Assembly (NCBI GenBank): GCA_900551005.1
Contig: URUL01000019.1
Span: 1-25,320 of the forward strand
Reading direction: 5' to 3'
Length of the DNA stretch: 25,320 nucleotides
DNA from: an uncultured Ruminococcus sp.
GTDB taxonomy: Bacteria; Bacillota; Clostridia; Oscillospirales; CAG-272
A program made the position numbers and the translations under genes. Shown one piece after another: positions 1 to 7,394 of the stretch (position 1 is the stretch's first letter; every line of letters begins with the position of its first letter). The notes beneath the pieces are model-generated. The model had not been told where the DNA came from and searched no databases. It worked only from the letters and a program-made list of their open reading frames with translations.

Positions 1-59
1 ATCATGAAAATGATTCCGGCTTCTTGAATTTTTATTTCATACTCGGAGAACTGTCAGAC

Positions 60-758
60 TCAGCCCCCGAGATATGCTTTTTTCACTGCATCGCTGTTTG
101 CCAGCTCCGTTCCCGTTCCCGTAAGCACTATTCTGCCCGATTCGAGAACATAAGCTCTGTCAGAAATTTCGAGCGCCTTGCCGGCGTTCTGTTCAACAAG
201 CAATATCGTCGTTCCGTTCTTATGAAACTCCTTTATGATGTCGAAAACAAGGTCGACGAGTATCGGAGAGAGTCCCATGGAAGGCTCATCCAGCATAAGC
301 AGCTTCGGTCTTCCGAGGATGGCTCTGCCCATGGCGAGCATCTGCTGCTCGCCTCCGGAAAGAGTGCCTGCCACTTGGTTTTTTCTCTCCTTCAATCTCG
401 GAAAAAGCTCAAAAACATGCTCATATTCCGAGGCGGATATCTTGCCTCTCGAATAGGCTCCCATCTCCAGATTCTCCATAACGGTCATCTGAAGAAAAAC
501 ATGACGCCCCTCGGGAACATGTGCAAGTCCGAGCGAAATAAGCTTGTGCGGCTCTGTTTTGGATATATCCTGCCCGCAGAAGGTGATGCTTCCTCCGACG
601 GAGCGAAGCAATCCCGAAACGGTATGGAGCGTCGTGGTTTTGCCCGCGCCGTTTGCGCCGATGAGCGAGACGATCTCACCTTCATGCACCTCAAAGGAAA
701 CATCTTTTATCGCATGTATTTTTTTATAGTAAACATTCAGATTTTCGGCTTTCAGCAT
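60..758 (-). CDS. livF: Branched-chain amino-acid ABC transporter ATP-binding protein LivF
   Basis: One of the two cytoplasmic ATPases that power uptake of leucine, isoleucine and valine through the LivHM permease. The 232-residue protein has the usual LivF length. Visible in order are the Walker A motif GANGAGKTT near residue 34, the ABC signature LSGGEQQML, the Walker B stretch LLMLDEPSMGLSP and the switch histidine region LLVEQNAGKAL. It is the last gene of the livJHMGF operon, and its start lies 2 bp after the livG stop, so the two ATPases are probably translationally coupled. Substrate specificity is inferred from the whole operon; relatives can carry other amino acids or urea. No convincing terminator is visible in the 59 bases after its stop, which run to the window edge. 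Confidence 0.95.
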   Translation of the reverse strand: MLKAENLNVYYKKIHAIKDVSFEVHEGEIVSLIGANGAGKTTTLHTVSGLLRSVGGSITFCGQDISKTEPHKLISLGLAHVPEGRHVFLQMTVMENLEMGAYSRGKISASEYEHVFELFPRLKERKNQVAGTLSGGEQQMLAMGRAILGRPKLLMLDEPSMGLSPILVDLVFDIIKEFHKNGTTILLVEQNAGKALEISDRAYVLESGRIVLTGTGTELANSDAVKKAYLGG

Positions 759-760
759 AA

Positions 761-1597
761 TTATTTATCCTTTCTGCCGAGATATGCTTCTATAACGGCT
801 TCGTTATTTTTTATCTCTTCGGGTGTTCCCTTTGCTATTATCCTGCCGAAATTCAGCACCGCTATACCCTCGCATATACCCATGACAAAGTTCATATCAT
901 GCTCGATGAGGAGCACGGCTATGTTGAATTGATCACGGATATTCCGTATATTGTGCATGAGGTCTGCCGTTTCGGAAGGGTTCATGCCCGCCGCAGGCTC
1001 ATCGAGAAGAAGAATCTTCGGATTTGTGGCAAGTGCACGGGCAATCTCCAGCTTGCGCTGTGCGCCGTAAGGAAGATTTCCCGCCTTCACCCGAGCCATA
1101 TCCTGAAGTCCAAAAAGCGAAAGAAGCTCCATCGCACGTTCGTTTGCCTCTTTTTCCGCCTTGAAATACCGCGGCATGCGGAATACCGCCTCAAAAGTGC
1201 TGTATTTTATGGAATTATGAAGTCCGACCTTTACATTATCCAGTACCGACATATCGGAGAAAAGGCAGATATTCTGAAAGGTACGTGCAAGTCCCATTTT
1301 GTTTACATCATGCGTGCTCTTGCCGGCGGTATTCTTGCCGTCAAGAATGATCGCGCCGGTCGTTGGCGTATATACGTTTGTCAGCAGATTGAAAACCGTG
1401 GTCTTTCCTGCGCCGTTGGGACCTATGAGTCCCGATATCTCTGTTCTGCCCAGCGCTATGCTGAAATCCTCGACGGCGTGAAGTCCGCCGAACTCTATTC
1501 CGAGATTATAAACCTCAAGCACAGGCTTTTTGTCTATATCGCGCTCCGGTATCATGGATTTGCTGGGAACAGGTACGAGTTTTATCGCATCAGTCAT
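761..1597 (-). CDS. livG: Branched-chain amino-acid ABC transporter ATP-binding protein LivG
   Basis: Second ATPase of the LIV transporter, partner of LivF. The protein has Walker A GPNGAGKTT, the LivG-type signature LPYGAQRKLEIARAL, Walker B ILLLDEPAAGMNPSE and the H-loop LLIEHDMN. LivG proteins are longer than LivF because of an insert between Walker A and the signature, and that is seen here. I chose the ATG at 1597 (MTDAIK) over an upstream in-frame ATG at 1636, because AAGGAG lies just before it and the upstream start would run 47 bp into livM. With this start the gene overlaps the livM stop by 8 bp, which suggests coupled translation. The first 28 or so residues before the ABC domain are a short extension of no clear function. 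Confidence 0.94.
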   Translation of the reverse strand: MTDAIKLVPVPSKSMIPERDIDKKPVLEVYNLGIEFGGLHAVEDFSIALGRTEISGLIGPNGAGKTTVFNLLTNVYTPTTGAIILDGKNTAGKSTHDVNKMGLARTFQNICLFSDMSVLDNVKVGLHNSIKYSTFEAVFRMPRYFKAEKEANERAMELLSLFGLQDMARVKAGNLPYGAQRKLEIARALATNPKILLLDEPAAGMNPSETADLMHNIRNIRDQFNIAVLLIEHDMNFVMGICEGIAVLNFGRIIAKGTPEEIKNNEAVIEAYLGRKDK

Positions 1598-2693
1598 TTC
1601 CCTTCTCCTTTCCGCCGCGCGAGAATAATCCCGCAAAAAAGCTCTTTATTTTGCCGAATATCTTATCCGTAAACGATTTCACGGTATCGCGCATGCCCGC
1701 AAAAGCAGGAGATTTTCCGAGCACCATGATCGCTATCAGCGCTATGGCGTAGATAAGCATTCTGTAGTTCTGAATAGGACGCAGAAGCTCCGGCAGGCTG
1801 TAGAGAATCAGCGTTGCGATAAGCGAACCGCGCATGCTCTTCAGACCTCCGAGAACAACGAATACGAGGACAAGTATCGAGAGGTTATAGTCAAAGGCCT
1901 TCGGTGCGACGCCCGCCATCGAATGAACATAGAGCACACCCGCCACGCCCGCTATCGTAGAAGAAAGCGTAAACGCCATGAGGCGGTATTTTGTGACATT
2001 GACGCCGCTCGCATCAGAGGCTATCATGTTATTTCGAATAGCCTTGCATGCTCTGCCCGACTTGGAATCAACAAAATTCATGATCACGATCAGACTGAGC
2101 ACGAGCATGATGACCACTATGGGAAGCGTCGTATCGCGCGGCGCCGTTATTCCCTGCGCCCCGTAGAATACATTCTTCCAGCCAAGCTCGAGGCTATCCA
2201 TGGATACAGGTGTGGCAAACGAAAAATGATATCCTGCGGCATCCTTTACAATATATACATTACCGAATATACTGCGTATGATCTCACCGAAGCCGAGCGT
2301 TACGATGGCGAGATAGTCGCCGCGCAGACGCAGGATCGGTATGCCTACGAGCAGTCCCGCCAAGGCCGCCGCCAAGGCGCCCACCAGCATAGAAAGAATG
2401 AGGCGAGGCACAGACGATGTGATAATGTTCTGCATGAATATCGAGAAAAGTCCGCCTACATAGGCACCTATACACATGAAGCCCGCATGACCGAGGCTGA
2501 GCTCTCCGAGCACGCCGACGACAAGGTTCAGAGAAACGGAAAGCATCATATATATGCCGAGAGGTATGAGAAGTCCGGAGAGCTTATATCCGATGACTCC
2601 GGCTTTTCCGAGAATACCGAAAACCGTGAAAAAGATGATCACGCCGGATATCGTCTGGATATTTCGCCTTGTGGAACGTTTCAGTTTATCCAT
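1590..2693 (-). CDS. livM: Branched-chain amino-acid ABC transporter permease LivM
   Basis: Inner-membrane permease subunit that forms the translocation channel with LivH. The 367-residue protein is strongly hydrophobic with about ten predicted membrane segments. It carries the family stretches LSLGHAGFMCIGAYVGG near residue 65, LRGDYLAIVTLGFGEIIR near residue 125, and the cytoplasmic loop with DASGVNVTKYRL that contacts the ATPases. The start is supported by AAGGAGG upstream. The C-terminus has a basic tail (KIKSFFAGLFSRGGKEKGND) beyond the last membrane segment. It lies 13 bp after the livH stop and overlaps livG by 8 bp. Confidence 0.95.
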   Translation of the reverse strand: MDKLKRSTRRNIQTISGVIIFFTVFGILGKAGVIGYKLSGLLIPLGIYMMLSVSLNLVVGVLGELSLGHAGFMCIGAYVGGLFSIFMQNIITSSVPRLILSMLVGALAAALAGLLVGIPILRLRGDYLAIVTLGFGEIIRSIFGNVYIVKDAAGYHFSFATPVSMDSLELGWKNVFYGAQGITAPRDTTLPIVVIMLVLSLIVIMNFVDSKSGRACKAIRNNMIASDASGVNVTKYRLMAFTLSSTIAGVAGVLYVHSMAGVAPKAFDYNLSILVLVFVVLGGLKSMRGSLIATLILYSLPELLRPIQNYRMLIYAIALIAIMVLGKSPAFAGMRDTVKSFTDKIFGKIKSFFAGLFSRGGKEKGND

Positions 2694-2706
2694 TCCTTAG
2701 CCCTCC

Positions 2707-3585
2707 TTAAACCTTTTTATTGACTTTCTTGCCGAAAATACCCGTCGGCTTGACGAGAAGCACGAGTATCAGAACAAGAAATACGATAGCATCGGAAAGC
2801 TGGGTGGAGATATATCCCTTGGAAAGATTTTCTATCACTCCGAGCAGTATGCCGCCGACCATCGCGCCGGGAATACTTCCGATTCCGCCGAATACGGCGG
2901 CCACAAACGCCTTGATGCCCGGCATGGAGCCGGTATAGGGATTGAGCGCATGTATATTGGAGCAAAGGAGCACACCTGCGACAGCCGCAAGTGCAGAGCC
3001 TATGGCAAAGGTGAGCGTTATCGTCTTGTTCACGCTGATTCCCATAAGCTCTGCCGCTTCCTTATCCTCAGAAACAGCACGCATTGCCTTGCCGAGCTTT
3101 GTCTTATTGACAAAAAGAGTAAGCGCTACCATCAGAACAACGGTCACGACTATTGTAACAACGGTTTCGCTCGTTATCACAAGTTCGCCGAGCTTGATAT
3201 CGGGTAAGCCCTCTGTTACCGACTTGAAGGTTCTGGTATTGGATTTAAAGAGAAGCAGTGCCGCATTCTGGAGGAAATAGCTTACGCCTATGGCTGTTAT
3301 CAGCACTGTAAGCGAAGGCATGGAGCGAAGCGGCTTATATGCGATCTTCTCTATAATGACACCGAGCAGAGTGCACGCGACTATGCCGAATATGATGGCA
3401 AGCCACGTCGGGCACCATGAAGAGCTCATGGCAAAGAAAACTACATAGCCGCCGACCATGATGATATCGCCATGCGCGAAATTCAGCATTTTCGCGATAC
3501 CGTAAACCATGGTATATCCGAGGGCTATGAGCGCATATATGCTTCCGAGGCTTATACCGCCGAGTAAATATGCCAAGAAATTCAT
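2707..3585 (-). CDS. livH: Branched-chain amino-acid ABC transporter permease LivH
   Basis: Second permease subunit of the LIV importer. The 292-residue length is typical. Family features are the N-terminal GSIYALIALGYTMVYGI, the stretch MLNFAHGDIIMVGGY, and the ATPase-contact loop MRAVSEDKEAAELMGISVNKTI. About eight membrane segments are expected. The start is supported by AAAGGA 7 bases upstream. It is separated from livJ by about 100 bp that hold two hairpins, which may lower permease expression relative to the binding protein. Confidence 0.95.
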   Translation of the reverse strand: MNFLAYLLGGISLGSIYALIALGYTMVYGIAKMLNFAHGDIIMVGGYVVFFAMSSSWCPTWLAIIFGIVACTLLGVIIEKIAYKPLRSMPSLTVLITAIGVSYFLQNAALLLFKSNTRTFKSVTEGLPDIKLGELVITSETVVTIVVTVVLMVALTLFVNKTKLGKAMRAVSEDKEAAELMGISVNKTITLTFAIGSALAAVAGVLLCSNIHALNPYTGSMPGIKAFVAAVFGGIGSIPGAMVGGILLGVIENLSKGYISTQLSDAIVFLVLILVLLVKPTGIFGKKVNKKV

Positions 3586-3599
3586 TTGTCTGTCCTTTC

Positions 3600-3659
3600 A
3601 AAAAAAGATAGCGCTTCTGCGCAAGAGATCGGGAAAAGCGGCTTTCGCCGCATTTCCCG
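3600..3659 (-). terminator. Intercistronic hairpins between livJ and livH
   Basis: On the minus strand a 12-bp stem (3630-3659) with one A-A mismatch is capped by a GAAA tetraloop closed by C-G. It is followed by a short GCGC/GCGC hairpin (about 3609-3620) and then a run of seven T's at 3600-3606. The first hairpin has no U-tract. The second is weak and resembles a leaky terminator. The position, just after the binding-protein gene and before the permeases, fits differential expression or mRNA stabilisation. That role is inferred; the pairing is read directly. Confidence 0.6.
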
Positions 3660-3688
3660 CCCTTCTCTTTTGTTTTTATACGGAAATA

Positions 3689-4903
3689 TTATTCAGCAGC
3701 CTTGTATACAGCGGAATAAACACCGTTTGCATCAACGGTAACGTCGATGTACATAGCCTTGGGAGCCTTATTGGGTTCGCCCTGAGCATCCCATGTCATA
3801 CCGAGACCTGTAGCACCGTCTACCGTGATCTGTGTCATGGCGACCTTGAGCTTGTCGCAGAGTTTGCTTGCGCTGAGATTGTCTTCGGGCTTAACGCCTG
3901 CCTTTTCTATAGCTGCTACAGCAGCATATACGGCATCATATCCGTCAGCGGCAAACTGGATGGGTGTTTCGCCGTATTTCTCTATGTACTTAGCTGTGAA
4001 CTTCTGAGATATGCTGTCCTTTGCATCTGCTACATAAGGGGTAAGAAGCATAACACCCTGAAGCATCTCTGCATCACTTGTAACGCCGTTCTTATCCGAG
4101 AACTGAGCTACTATGCCGTCCAGACCGTCGCAACCGAAGAACTTAACGCCATCGCCGAGTATATTCTGAGCAGCTCTGATTATGAGAGCGGCATTTTCAT
4201 AATAGATGGGAAGGAATACGAGATCTGCGCCGGAAGCCTTTACAGACTGGAGCTGAGCATCGAAGTTGGAAGCGCCGTCAACGAAAGAAGTATTGGTATC
4301 GAATACCTCAAATTTGCCGAGTTTCTTAGCCTTAGCCTTGAAGCTCTGGTAGATACCCGTGGAATACGTTGTGGAGCTGTCATAGATAACGGCAACCTTC
4401 TTTGCAAGATTGTTGTCAGCTATGTACTGAGCGGAAGCCGATCCCTGTGCAAGGTCATTGAAGCATATACGGAAAGCGTTTGCACCGCTTATGCAGTCAA
4501 CATCACTTCCGGAAGGTGTGAGCAGGAACATATTGTCGGCGATCGTCTCGGGAAGTATAGCTGTTGTGCAACCGGATGTTACGGCGCCGAGGAATACATC
4601 CATGCCGTTATCCTTGAGCTCTCTGTAAGCGGAAACTGCCTTTTCAGCATTGTTTTCATCGTCTTCGACAACAAGCTTGAGTGTGAAGCCGTTGACACCG
4701 CCTGCCTCATTGATCTCATCTACGGCTATCTGCATGCCGTTCTTTACGGCGTTACCGTAAAGCGCAGCACCGCCGGTAAGAGGGCCGGAAACGCCGAGGA
4801 CAAGCTCATTATCGCTTTTCTTTTCACCGCAACCCGCAAAGCACATTGCAACCATTGCGACAAGCATTACAAATGCCAGTGTTTTCTTGAAAAAGTTTTT
4901 CAT
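3689..4903 (-). CDS. livJ: Branched-chain amino-acid ABC transporter substrate-binding lipoprotein
   Basis: Extracellular, lipid-anchored receptor that captures the amino acid and delivers it to LivHM. The N-terminus MKNFFKK is followed by a hydrophobic segment and a lipobox FAGC with the lipidated cysteine at residue 25, as expected in a Gram-positive. The mature part is a type I periplasmic-binding fold (Peripla_BP_6/Leu-Ile-Val-binding family) with LVLGVSGPLTGGAALYGN at its start, the family stretch VVEDDENNAEKAVSAYREL, and ADGYDAVYAAVAAIEKAG toward the end. Length 404 is normal. The start has AAAAGGAG upstream. First gene of the liv operon. Its 5' region is unusual: a Rho-independent terminator ends only 37 bp before the start codon. 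Confidence 0.95.
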   Translation of the reverse strand: MKNFFKKTLAFVMLVAMVAMCFAGCGEKKSDNELVLGVSGPLTGGAALYGNAVKNGMQIAVDEINEAGGVNGFTLKLVVEDDENNAEKAVSAYRELKDNGMDVFLGAVTSGCTTAILPETIADNMFLLTPSGSDVDCISGANAFRICFNDLAQGSASAQYIADNNLAKKVAVIYDSSTTYSTGIYQSFKAKAKKLGKFEVFDTNTSFVDGASNFDAQLQSVKASGADLVFLPIYYENAALIIRAAQNILGDGVKFFGCDGLDGIVAQFSDKNGVTSDAEMLQGVMLLTPYVADAKDSISQKFTAKYIEKYGETPIQFAADGYDAVYAAVAAIEKAGVKPEDNLSASKLCDKLKVAMTQITVDGATGLGMTWDAQGEPNKAPKAMYIDVTVDANGVYSAVYKAAE

Positions 4904-4922
4904 TTTTGTTTTCTCCTTTTGG

Positions 4923-4928
4923 ATTATA
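4923..4928 (-). promoter_or_regulatory. Possible -10 box just before livJ
   Basis: A perfect TATAAT lies on the minus strand between the upstream terminator and livJ, but no reasonable -35 hexamer sits 16-18 bp upstream, where the sequence is T-rich terminator tail. A start from here would fall on the livJ ribosome binding site and leave almost no leader. I consider it a weak candidate. The alternative is that livJ is expressed by read-through from the promoter at 5290-5318. Confidence 0.25.
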
Positions 4929-4939
4929 AAATAAATAAA

Positions 4940-4976
4940 TATAAAAAAGCGAATCGAACAAAATGTTCAATCCGCT
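4940..4976 (-). terminator. Rho-independent terminator after the Ile-rich small ORF
   Basis: On the minus strand two 13-base arms (4964-4976 and 4948-4960) pair fully, with two G-U wobbles, around a 3-base loop. The stem runs directly into UUUUUU and further U-rich sequence. It lies 22 bp after the stop of the small ORF and 37 bp before livJ, so it either ends a separate short transcript or acts as an attenuator for the liv operon. Confidence 0.85.
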
Positions 4977-4996
4977 GATTTACCGGGATGTAAATC
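4977..4996 (-). other. Hairpin abutting the terminator
   Basis: GATTTAC and GTAAATC form a perfect 7-bp stem with a 6-base loop. It sits 2 bases after the stop codon of the small ORF and ends exactly where the terminator stem begins, so two hairpins are stacked head to tail. It could be a pause or stability hairpin. The function is unknown. Confidence 0.6.
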
Positions 4997-4998
4997 TG

Positions 4999-5262
4999 TC
5001 ATGCCGCCGCATACAAATTTTTCTGCGAATATCCGATTTTGTTATTTATTAAGCTGTACACCGCAATAATAATGGAGGATAGCATAATAATCCATATAAT
5101 GGAAATAATGGAAATAACGGAAATGGAAATAATCGCAATAACAAAAAGCGACACTGCAAGAACAGTGCCGAGAGCGTGTATGAGGGAGCATGCGCATGAA
5201 GAAGAAACCGCACCGAAAGTGCAGCCGGCTTTATTCGTCATAGACTGGAACAAAGTTTTCAT
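4999..5262 (-). CDS. Small Ile-rich hydrophobic protein or leader peptide
   Basis: Not recognised as a known family. The 87-residue product has a short polar N-terminus, three cysteines at residues 14, 23 and 25, and a hydrophobic stretch from about 27 to 72. It contains 17 isoleucines, 14 of them within residues 42-66, in a repeating Ser-Ile pattern mostly encoded by ATT with TCC. The start at 5262 is fixed by a near-perfect AAGGAGGT placed 4 bases upstream; a start at 5277 would leave that site inside the gene. A good promoter (5290-5318) and a strong terminator (4940-4976) bracket it. It may be a small membrane protein with one or two spans. Because it precedes a branched-chain amino-acid transporter, it may instead be a long leader peptide whose isoleucine codons sense supply. 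The low-complexity sequence limits confidence in any function. Confidence 0.65.
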   Translation of the reverse strand: MKTLFQSMTNKAGCTFGAVSSSCACSLIHALGTVLAVSLFVIAIISISVISIISIIWIIMLSSIIIAVYSLINNKIGYSQKNLYAAA

Positions 5263-5289
5263 CGCGACCTCCTTCAAAAATTTTTCTCT

Positions 5290-5318
5290 ATTCTATCACG
5301 GAAAAGATAATTTGTAAA
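5290..5318 (-). promoter_or_regulatory. Promoter of the Ile-rich small ORF
   Basis: The minus strand reads TTTACA, a 17-bp spacer, then TAGAAT with an extended TGa before the -10. Each hexamer matches the sigma-A consensus at five of six positions. The expected start is near 5283, giving a leader of about 20 nt before the ORF. It could also drive the liv operon by read-through. Confidence 0.8.
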
Positions 5319-5523
5319 TGCACATTTATTACAAATATTATTCAAAAAATATGGCTTGCTTTGTGAATTTTCACATAAATCGTATTTTTTTCTGTTTTTA
5401 AGGTATATTTTGATAATTTTTTCTGTTTTTTCGAATATTTATTGCAAATTTTTCTTTATTATTGTCAATGAAAAACAATTTTTTCCTTACATTAAAATTT
5501 TTTTGTAAATTTGTTTTTGAATA
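5319..5523. other. AT-rich intergenic region between divergent promoters
   Basis: About 200 bp of very AT-rich DNA between the minus-strand promoter at 5290-5318 and the plus-strand promoter at 5524-5552. I see no gene in it. The only notable element is an inverted repeat at 5362-5375 (TGTGAA, 2 bases, TTCACA). Repeated runs of T and A may give intrinsic curvature or act as UP elements. That is inference. Confidence 0.5.
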
Positions 5524-5552
5524 TAGACAACATGGAAATAACATGGTAGAAT
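5524..5552 (+). promoter_or_regulatory. Promoter of the SGNH hydrolase gene
   Basis: TAGACA, a 17-bp spacer and TAGAAT, each one mismatch from the sigma-A consensus. The expected start is near 5559, about 28 bases before the ATG, with AAAGAGG as ribosome binding site in between. Confidence 0.75.
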
Positions 5553-5586
5553 ATAGAAAAACTCAGAAACAAAAGAGGTTTTGATC

Positions 5587-6645
5587 ATGTCTGATATTTC
5601 TAAGCTCGATAAAAACTTCGCCGTAGAAAAATCGTTCGGCAGAAGCGATATTGATTTTTATAACGTACTCGAGGAGCCGATCTCGCTTTACGGCGTGATA
5701 CATGAGGACGGACAATTTCGCCGCTTGCCAAAGGCTGTCGCCGAAAGCGTAAGCGAGGGAGTGGCTCAGCTTTCAAGGCATACATCGGGCGGCAGAGCCT
5801 GTTTCAGGACGGATTCCGATTTCATAGCGATAGATGCAAAAATGACGGGTATTTTTATAATGCCGCATATGGCTTATCTCGGCTCAAGCGGATTCGATGT
5901 GTATATAAGAGAAAATGGTAAGCAACAGTTTTATGGCGCCTTCATGCCAGATATTACGAAAAATCCTTCGCTTCAGCGCATCATCAATCTTCCCTCACGC
6001 AAGATGCGTGAAATAATCATAAATTTTCCGCTCTATTGCGGCGTAGCCGCACTTTCGGTCGGTATTGGTCAGGGCGCGCGCATAGAAAAATGGGGCGGGT
6101 ATTCTCACACGCTTCCCATTGTCTTTTACGGCTCCTCGATAACACAAGGTGCCTGCGCAAACGCCCCCGGAACATGCTATGCAAGCCTGCTTTCGCGCCG
6201 CTTTGACTGTGACTATATCAATCTCGGCTTCTCCTGCAACGGCAAGGGAGAACCTGCCATGATGGAATATATCGCGGGCTTGAAAATGGGCATCTTCGTA
6301 TATGATTATGATTACAATGCGCCTACGCCCGAGCACCTCAGAAATACACATTATGCAGGATACAAGACGGTGCGCGACAAAAATCCCTATTTGCCGATCA
6401 TAATGGCATCACGCCCTAACTACGTGAAGGATATCGGGGAATCCGAAATACGCCGCGATATTATAGCCGAAACATACAAGCGCGCACTTGCCGAGGGAGA
6501 TAAAAACGTATTTTTTATCGATAGCAAAAAGGAATTTTCCAAAATATATGAAGATGGCTGTACGGTTGACGGCTGTCATCCCACAGACTATGGCTTTCGC
6601 ATCATGGCAGATGCCTTCGGAAAGGTCATAGAGAAAATACTATAA
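5587..6645 (+). CDS. SGNH/GDSL-family esterase or lipase
   Basis: Predicted carbohydrate-ester or lipid esterase of the SGNH superfamily. The N-terminal part, about residues 20-170, resembles the GxDLY beta-sandwich domain, including a QLSRHTSGG..CFRTDS stretch. The catalytic part (Lipase_GDSL_3 type) starts with the nucleophile motif GSSITQG, serine 184 by my count, where the usual GDS aspartate is a serine. It ends with the acid/base pair in VDGCHPTDYG (Asp328, His331). No signal peptide is visible, so it should act in the cytoplasm. I chose ATG 5587: AAAGAGG lies 8 bases upstream, whereas the TTG at 5581 is too close to it. It stands alone between its promoter and a terminator. The substrate is unknown; relatives remove acetyl groups from sugars. 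Confidence 0.9.
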   Translation: MSDISKLDKNFAVEKSFGRSDIDFYNVLEEPISLYGVIHEDGQFRRLPKAVAESVSEGVAQLSRHTSGGRACFRTDSDFIAIDAKMTGIFIMPHMAYLGSSGFDVYIRENGKQQFYGAFMPDITKNPSLQRIINLPSRKMREIIINFPLYCGVAALSVGIGQGARIEKWGGYSHTLPIVFYGSSITQGACANAPGTCYASLLSRRFDCDYINLGFSCNGKGEPAMMEYIAGLKMGIFVYDYDYNAPTPEHLRNTHYAGYKTVRDKNPYLPIIMASRPNYVKDIGESEIRRDIIAETYKRALAEGDKNVFFIDSKKEFSKIYEDGCTVDGCHPTDYGFRIMADAFGKVIEKIL

Positions 6646-6660
6646 AAAACTTTTCCTCAT

Positions 6661-6705
6661 AAAAAACAAAAGAGCCGACCTCGGTCTGCTCTTTTGTTTT
6701 TAATT
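6661..6705. terminator. Bidirectional terminator between the SGNH gene and greA
   Basis: Arms at 6665-6675 and 6688-6698 are perfectly complementary, with a further 4-bp stem inside after one mismatch. Runs of A on the left and T on the right give a U-tract in both directions. It separates the convergent SGNH and GreA-type genes. Confidence 0.85.
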
Positions 6706-6727
6706 TTGTCAGTCTTTATCTATCAGT

Positions 6728-6761
6728 AAAAAAAGCTTCAAAGCGTTTTGACAAGCAGCTT
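6728..6761 (-). terminator. Possible first terminator of the greA-like gene
   Basis: On the minus strand AAGCT and AGCTT enclose a perfect TCAAA/TTTGA hairpin with a 5-base bulge, followed by seven T's. The bulge makes the structure weak, and the stronger hairpin at 6661-6705 would also stop this transcript. Confidence 0.4.
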
Positions 6762-6792
6762 CAATGTTCTCGACGTCAGTGCCATAAAGAAA

Positions 6793-7299
6793 TCAAAAAG
6801 CACTTATATTCAGCGATTCATCATCCTTGCCCTTCTCTATACCTCTTATCACGACGTAGTAAGAATATGAGGGATTGACCGTTATAAGCACTCTGTCACC
6901 GATCCTTTTCCCCATCACGGCCTTGCCGAGAGGAGATTCCTTGCTGATATAGCGATTCAGAGAATCCTGCCGCAGTGTTGTGACAAGAACGATCTCCATC
7001 TCCTCATCATCTTCCTCTATATAGAGAGTCACCTTGTCAAAAAGCCCTATGGTATCTGCGCGCTTCGAGCCTGCGGAAACGATGACGGCGGTATTTATCA
7101 TTTGCTCGAGATAATGGATTCTGCTGTTATTTCTCGAGAGATCGCGCTTTGCGGCGCGGTATTCGAAATTTTCGCTGAGATCTCCCAGCTCGCGCGCATG
7201 GCGCAGAGCCTCTTTCAGCTTCGGGGTCAAAACGGTTTTTCGGTATTCTATCTCCTCACGCATTTTTTTGATATCCACCGCGGTAAGTTCATCATGCAT
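6793..7299 (-). CDS. greA: GreA/GreB-family transcription elongation factor
   Basis: Binds RNA polymerase through the secondary channel and stimulates cleavage of backtracked RNA, rescuing arrested complexes. The 168-residue protein has the N-terminal coiled coil (about residues 8-80) with the tip motif GDLSENFEYRAAK, which retains the acidic Asp and Glu of the active tip. The C-terminal FKBP-like domain carries YISKESPLGKAVMGKRIGDRV. A GGGAG site precedes the ATG. It is slightly longer than the usual 157 residues because of a C-terminal extension (GKDDESLNISAF). It is monocistronic, downstream of the terminator at 7338-7374. It could be a paralogue rather than the main GreA, so the gene symbol is tentative. 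Confidence 0.9.
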   Translation of the reverse strand: MHDELTAVDIKKMREEIEYRKTVLTPKLKEALRHARELGDLSENFEYRAAKRDLSRNNSRIHYLEQMINTAVIVSAGSKRADTIGLFDKVTLYIEEDDEEMEIVLVTTLRQDSLNRYISKESPLGKAVMGKRIGDRVLITVNPSYSYYVVIRGIEKGKDDESLNISAF

Positions 7300-7337
7300 T
7301 TTTATCAGCTCCCATCATAATTTTTATGAAAATGCCC

Positions 7338-7374
7338 GGAAAAACTTGGGCGAAAGCCTGAGAGAGCTTCCGCC
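7338..7374 (-). terminator. Terminator of the mgtE operon
   Basis: On the minus strand a 9-bp stem (7366-7374 with 7349-7357, one G-U pair) and an 8-base loop are followed by CAAGTTTTT. It lies 21 bp after the stop of the zinc-ribbon gene. Confidence 0.7.
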
Positions 7375-7394
7375 GCGAAAAATATTACCGTCTC

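Noticed and set aside
899..1672. 257-codon plus-strand frame opposite livG
   Set aside because: Shadow of the livG ATPase gene, with no recognisable domain.
3509..4978. 489-codon open frame on the plus strand opposite livJ
   Set aside because: It is antisense to a clear substrate-binding protein gene, has no family-like sequence and no ribosome binding site; it arises from livJ codon usage.
5039..5317. Plus-strand frame opposite the Ile-rich small ORF
   Set aside because: Low-complexity mirror of the ATT/TCC repeats; promoter, ribosome binding site and terminator all support the minus strand.
5362..5375. Rex or CRP binding site
   Set aside because: The half-sites are only 2 bp (or 4 bp, by CRP half-site) apart, while Rex needs 4 and CRP 6.
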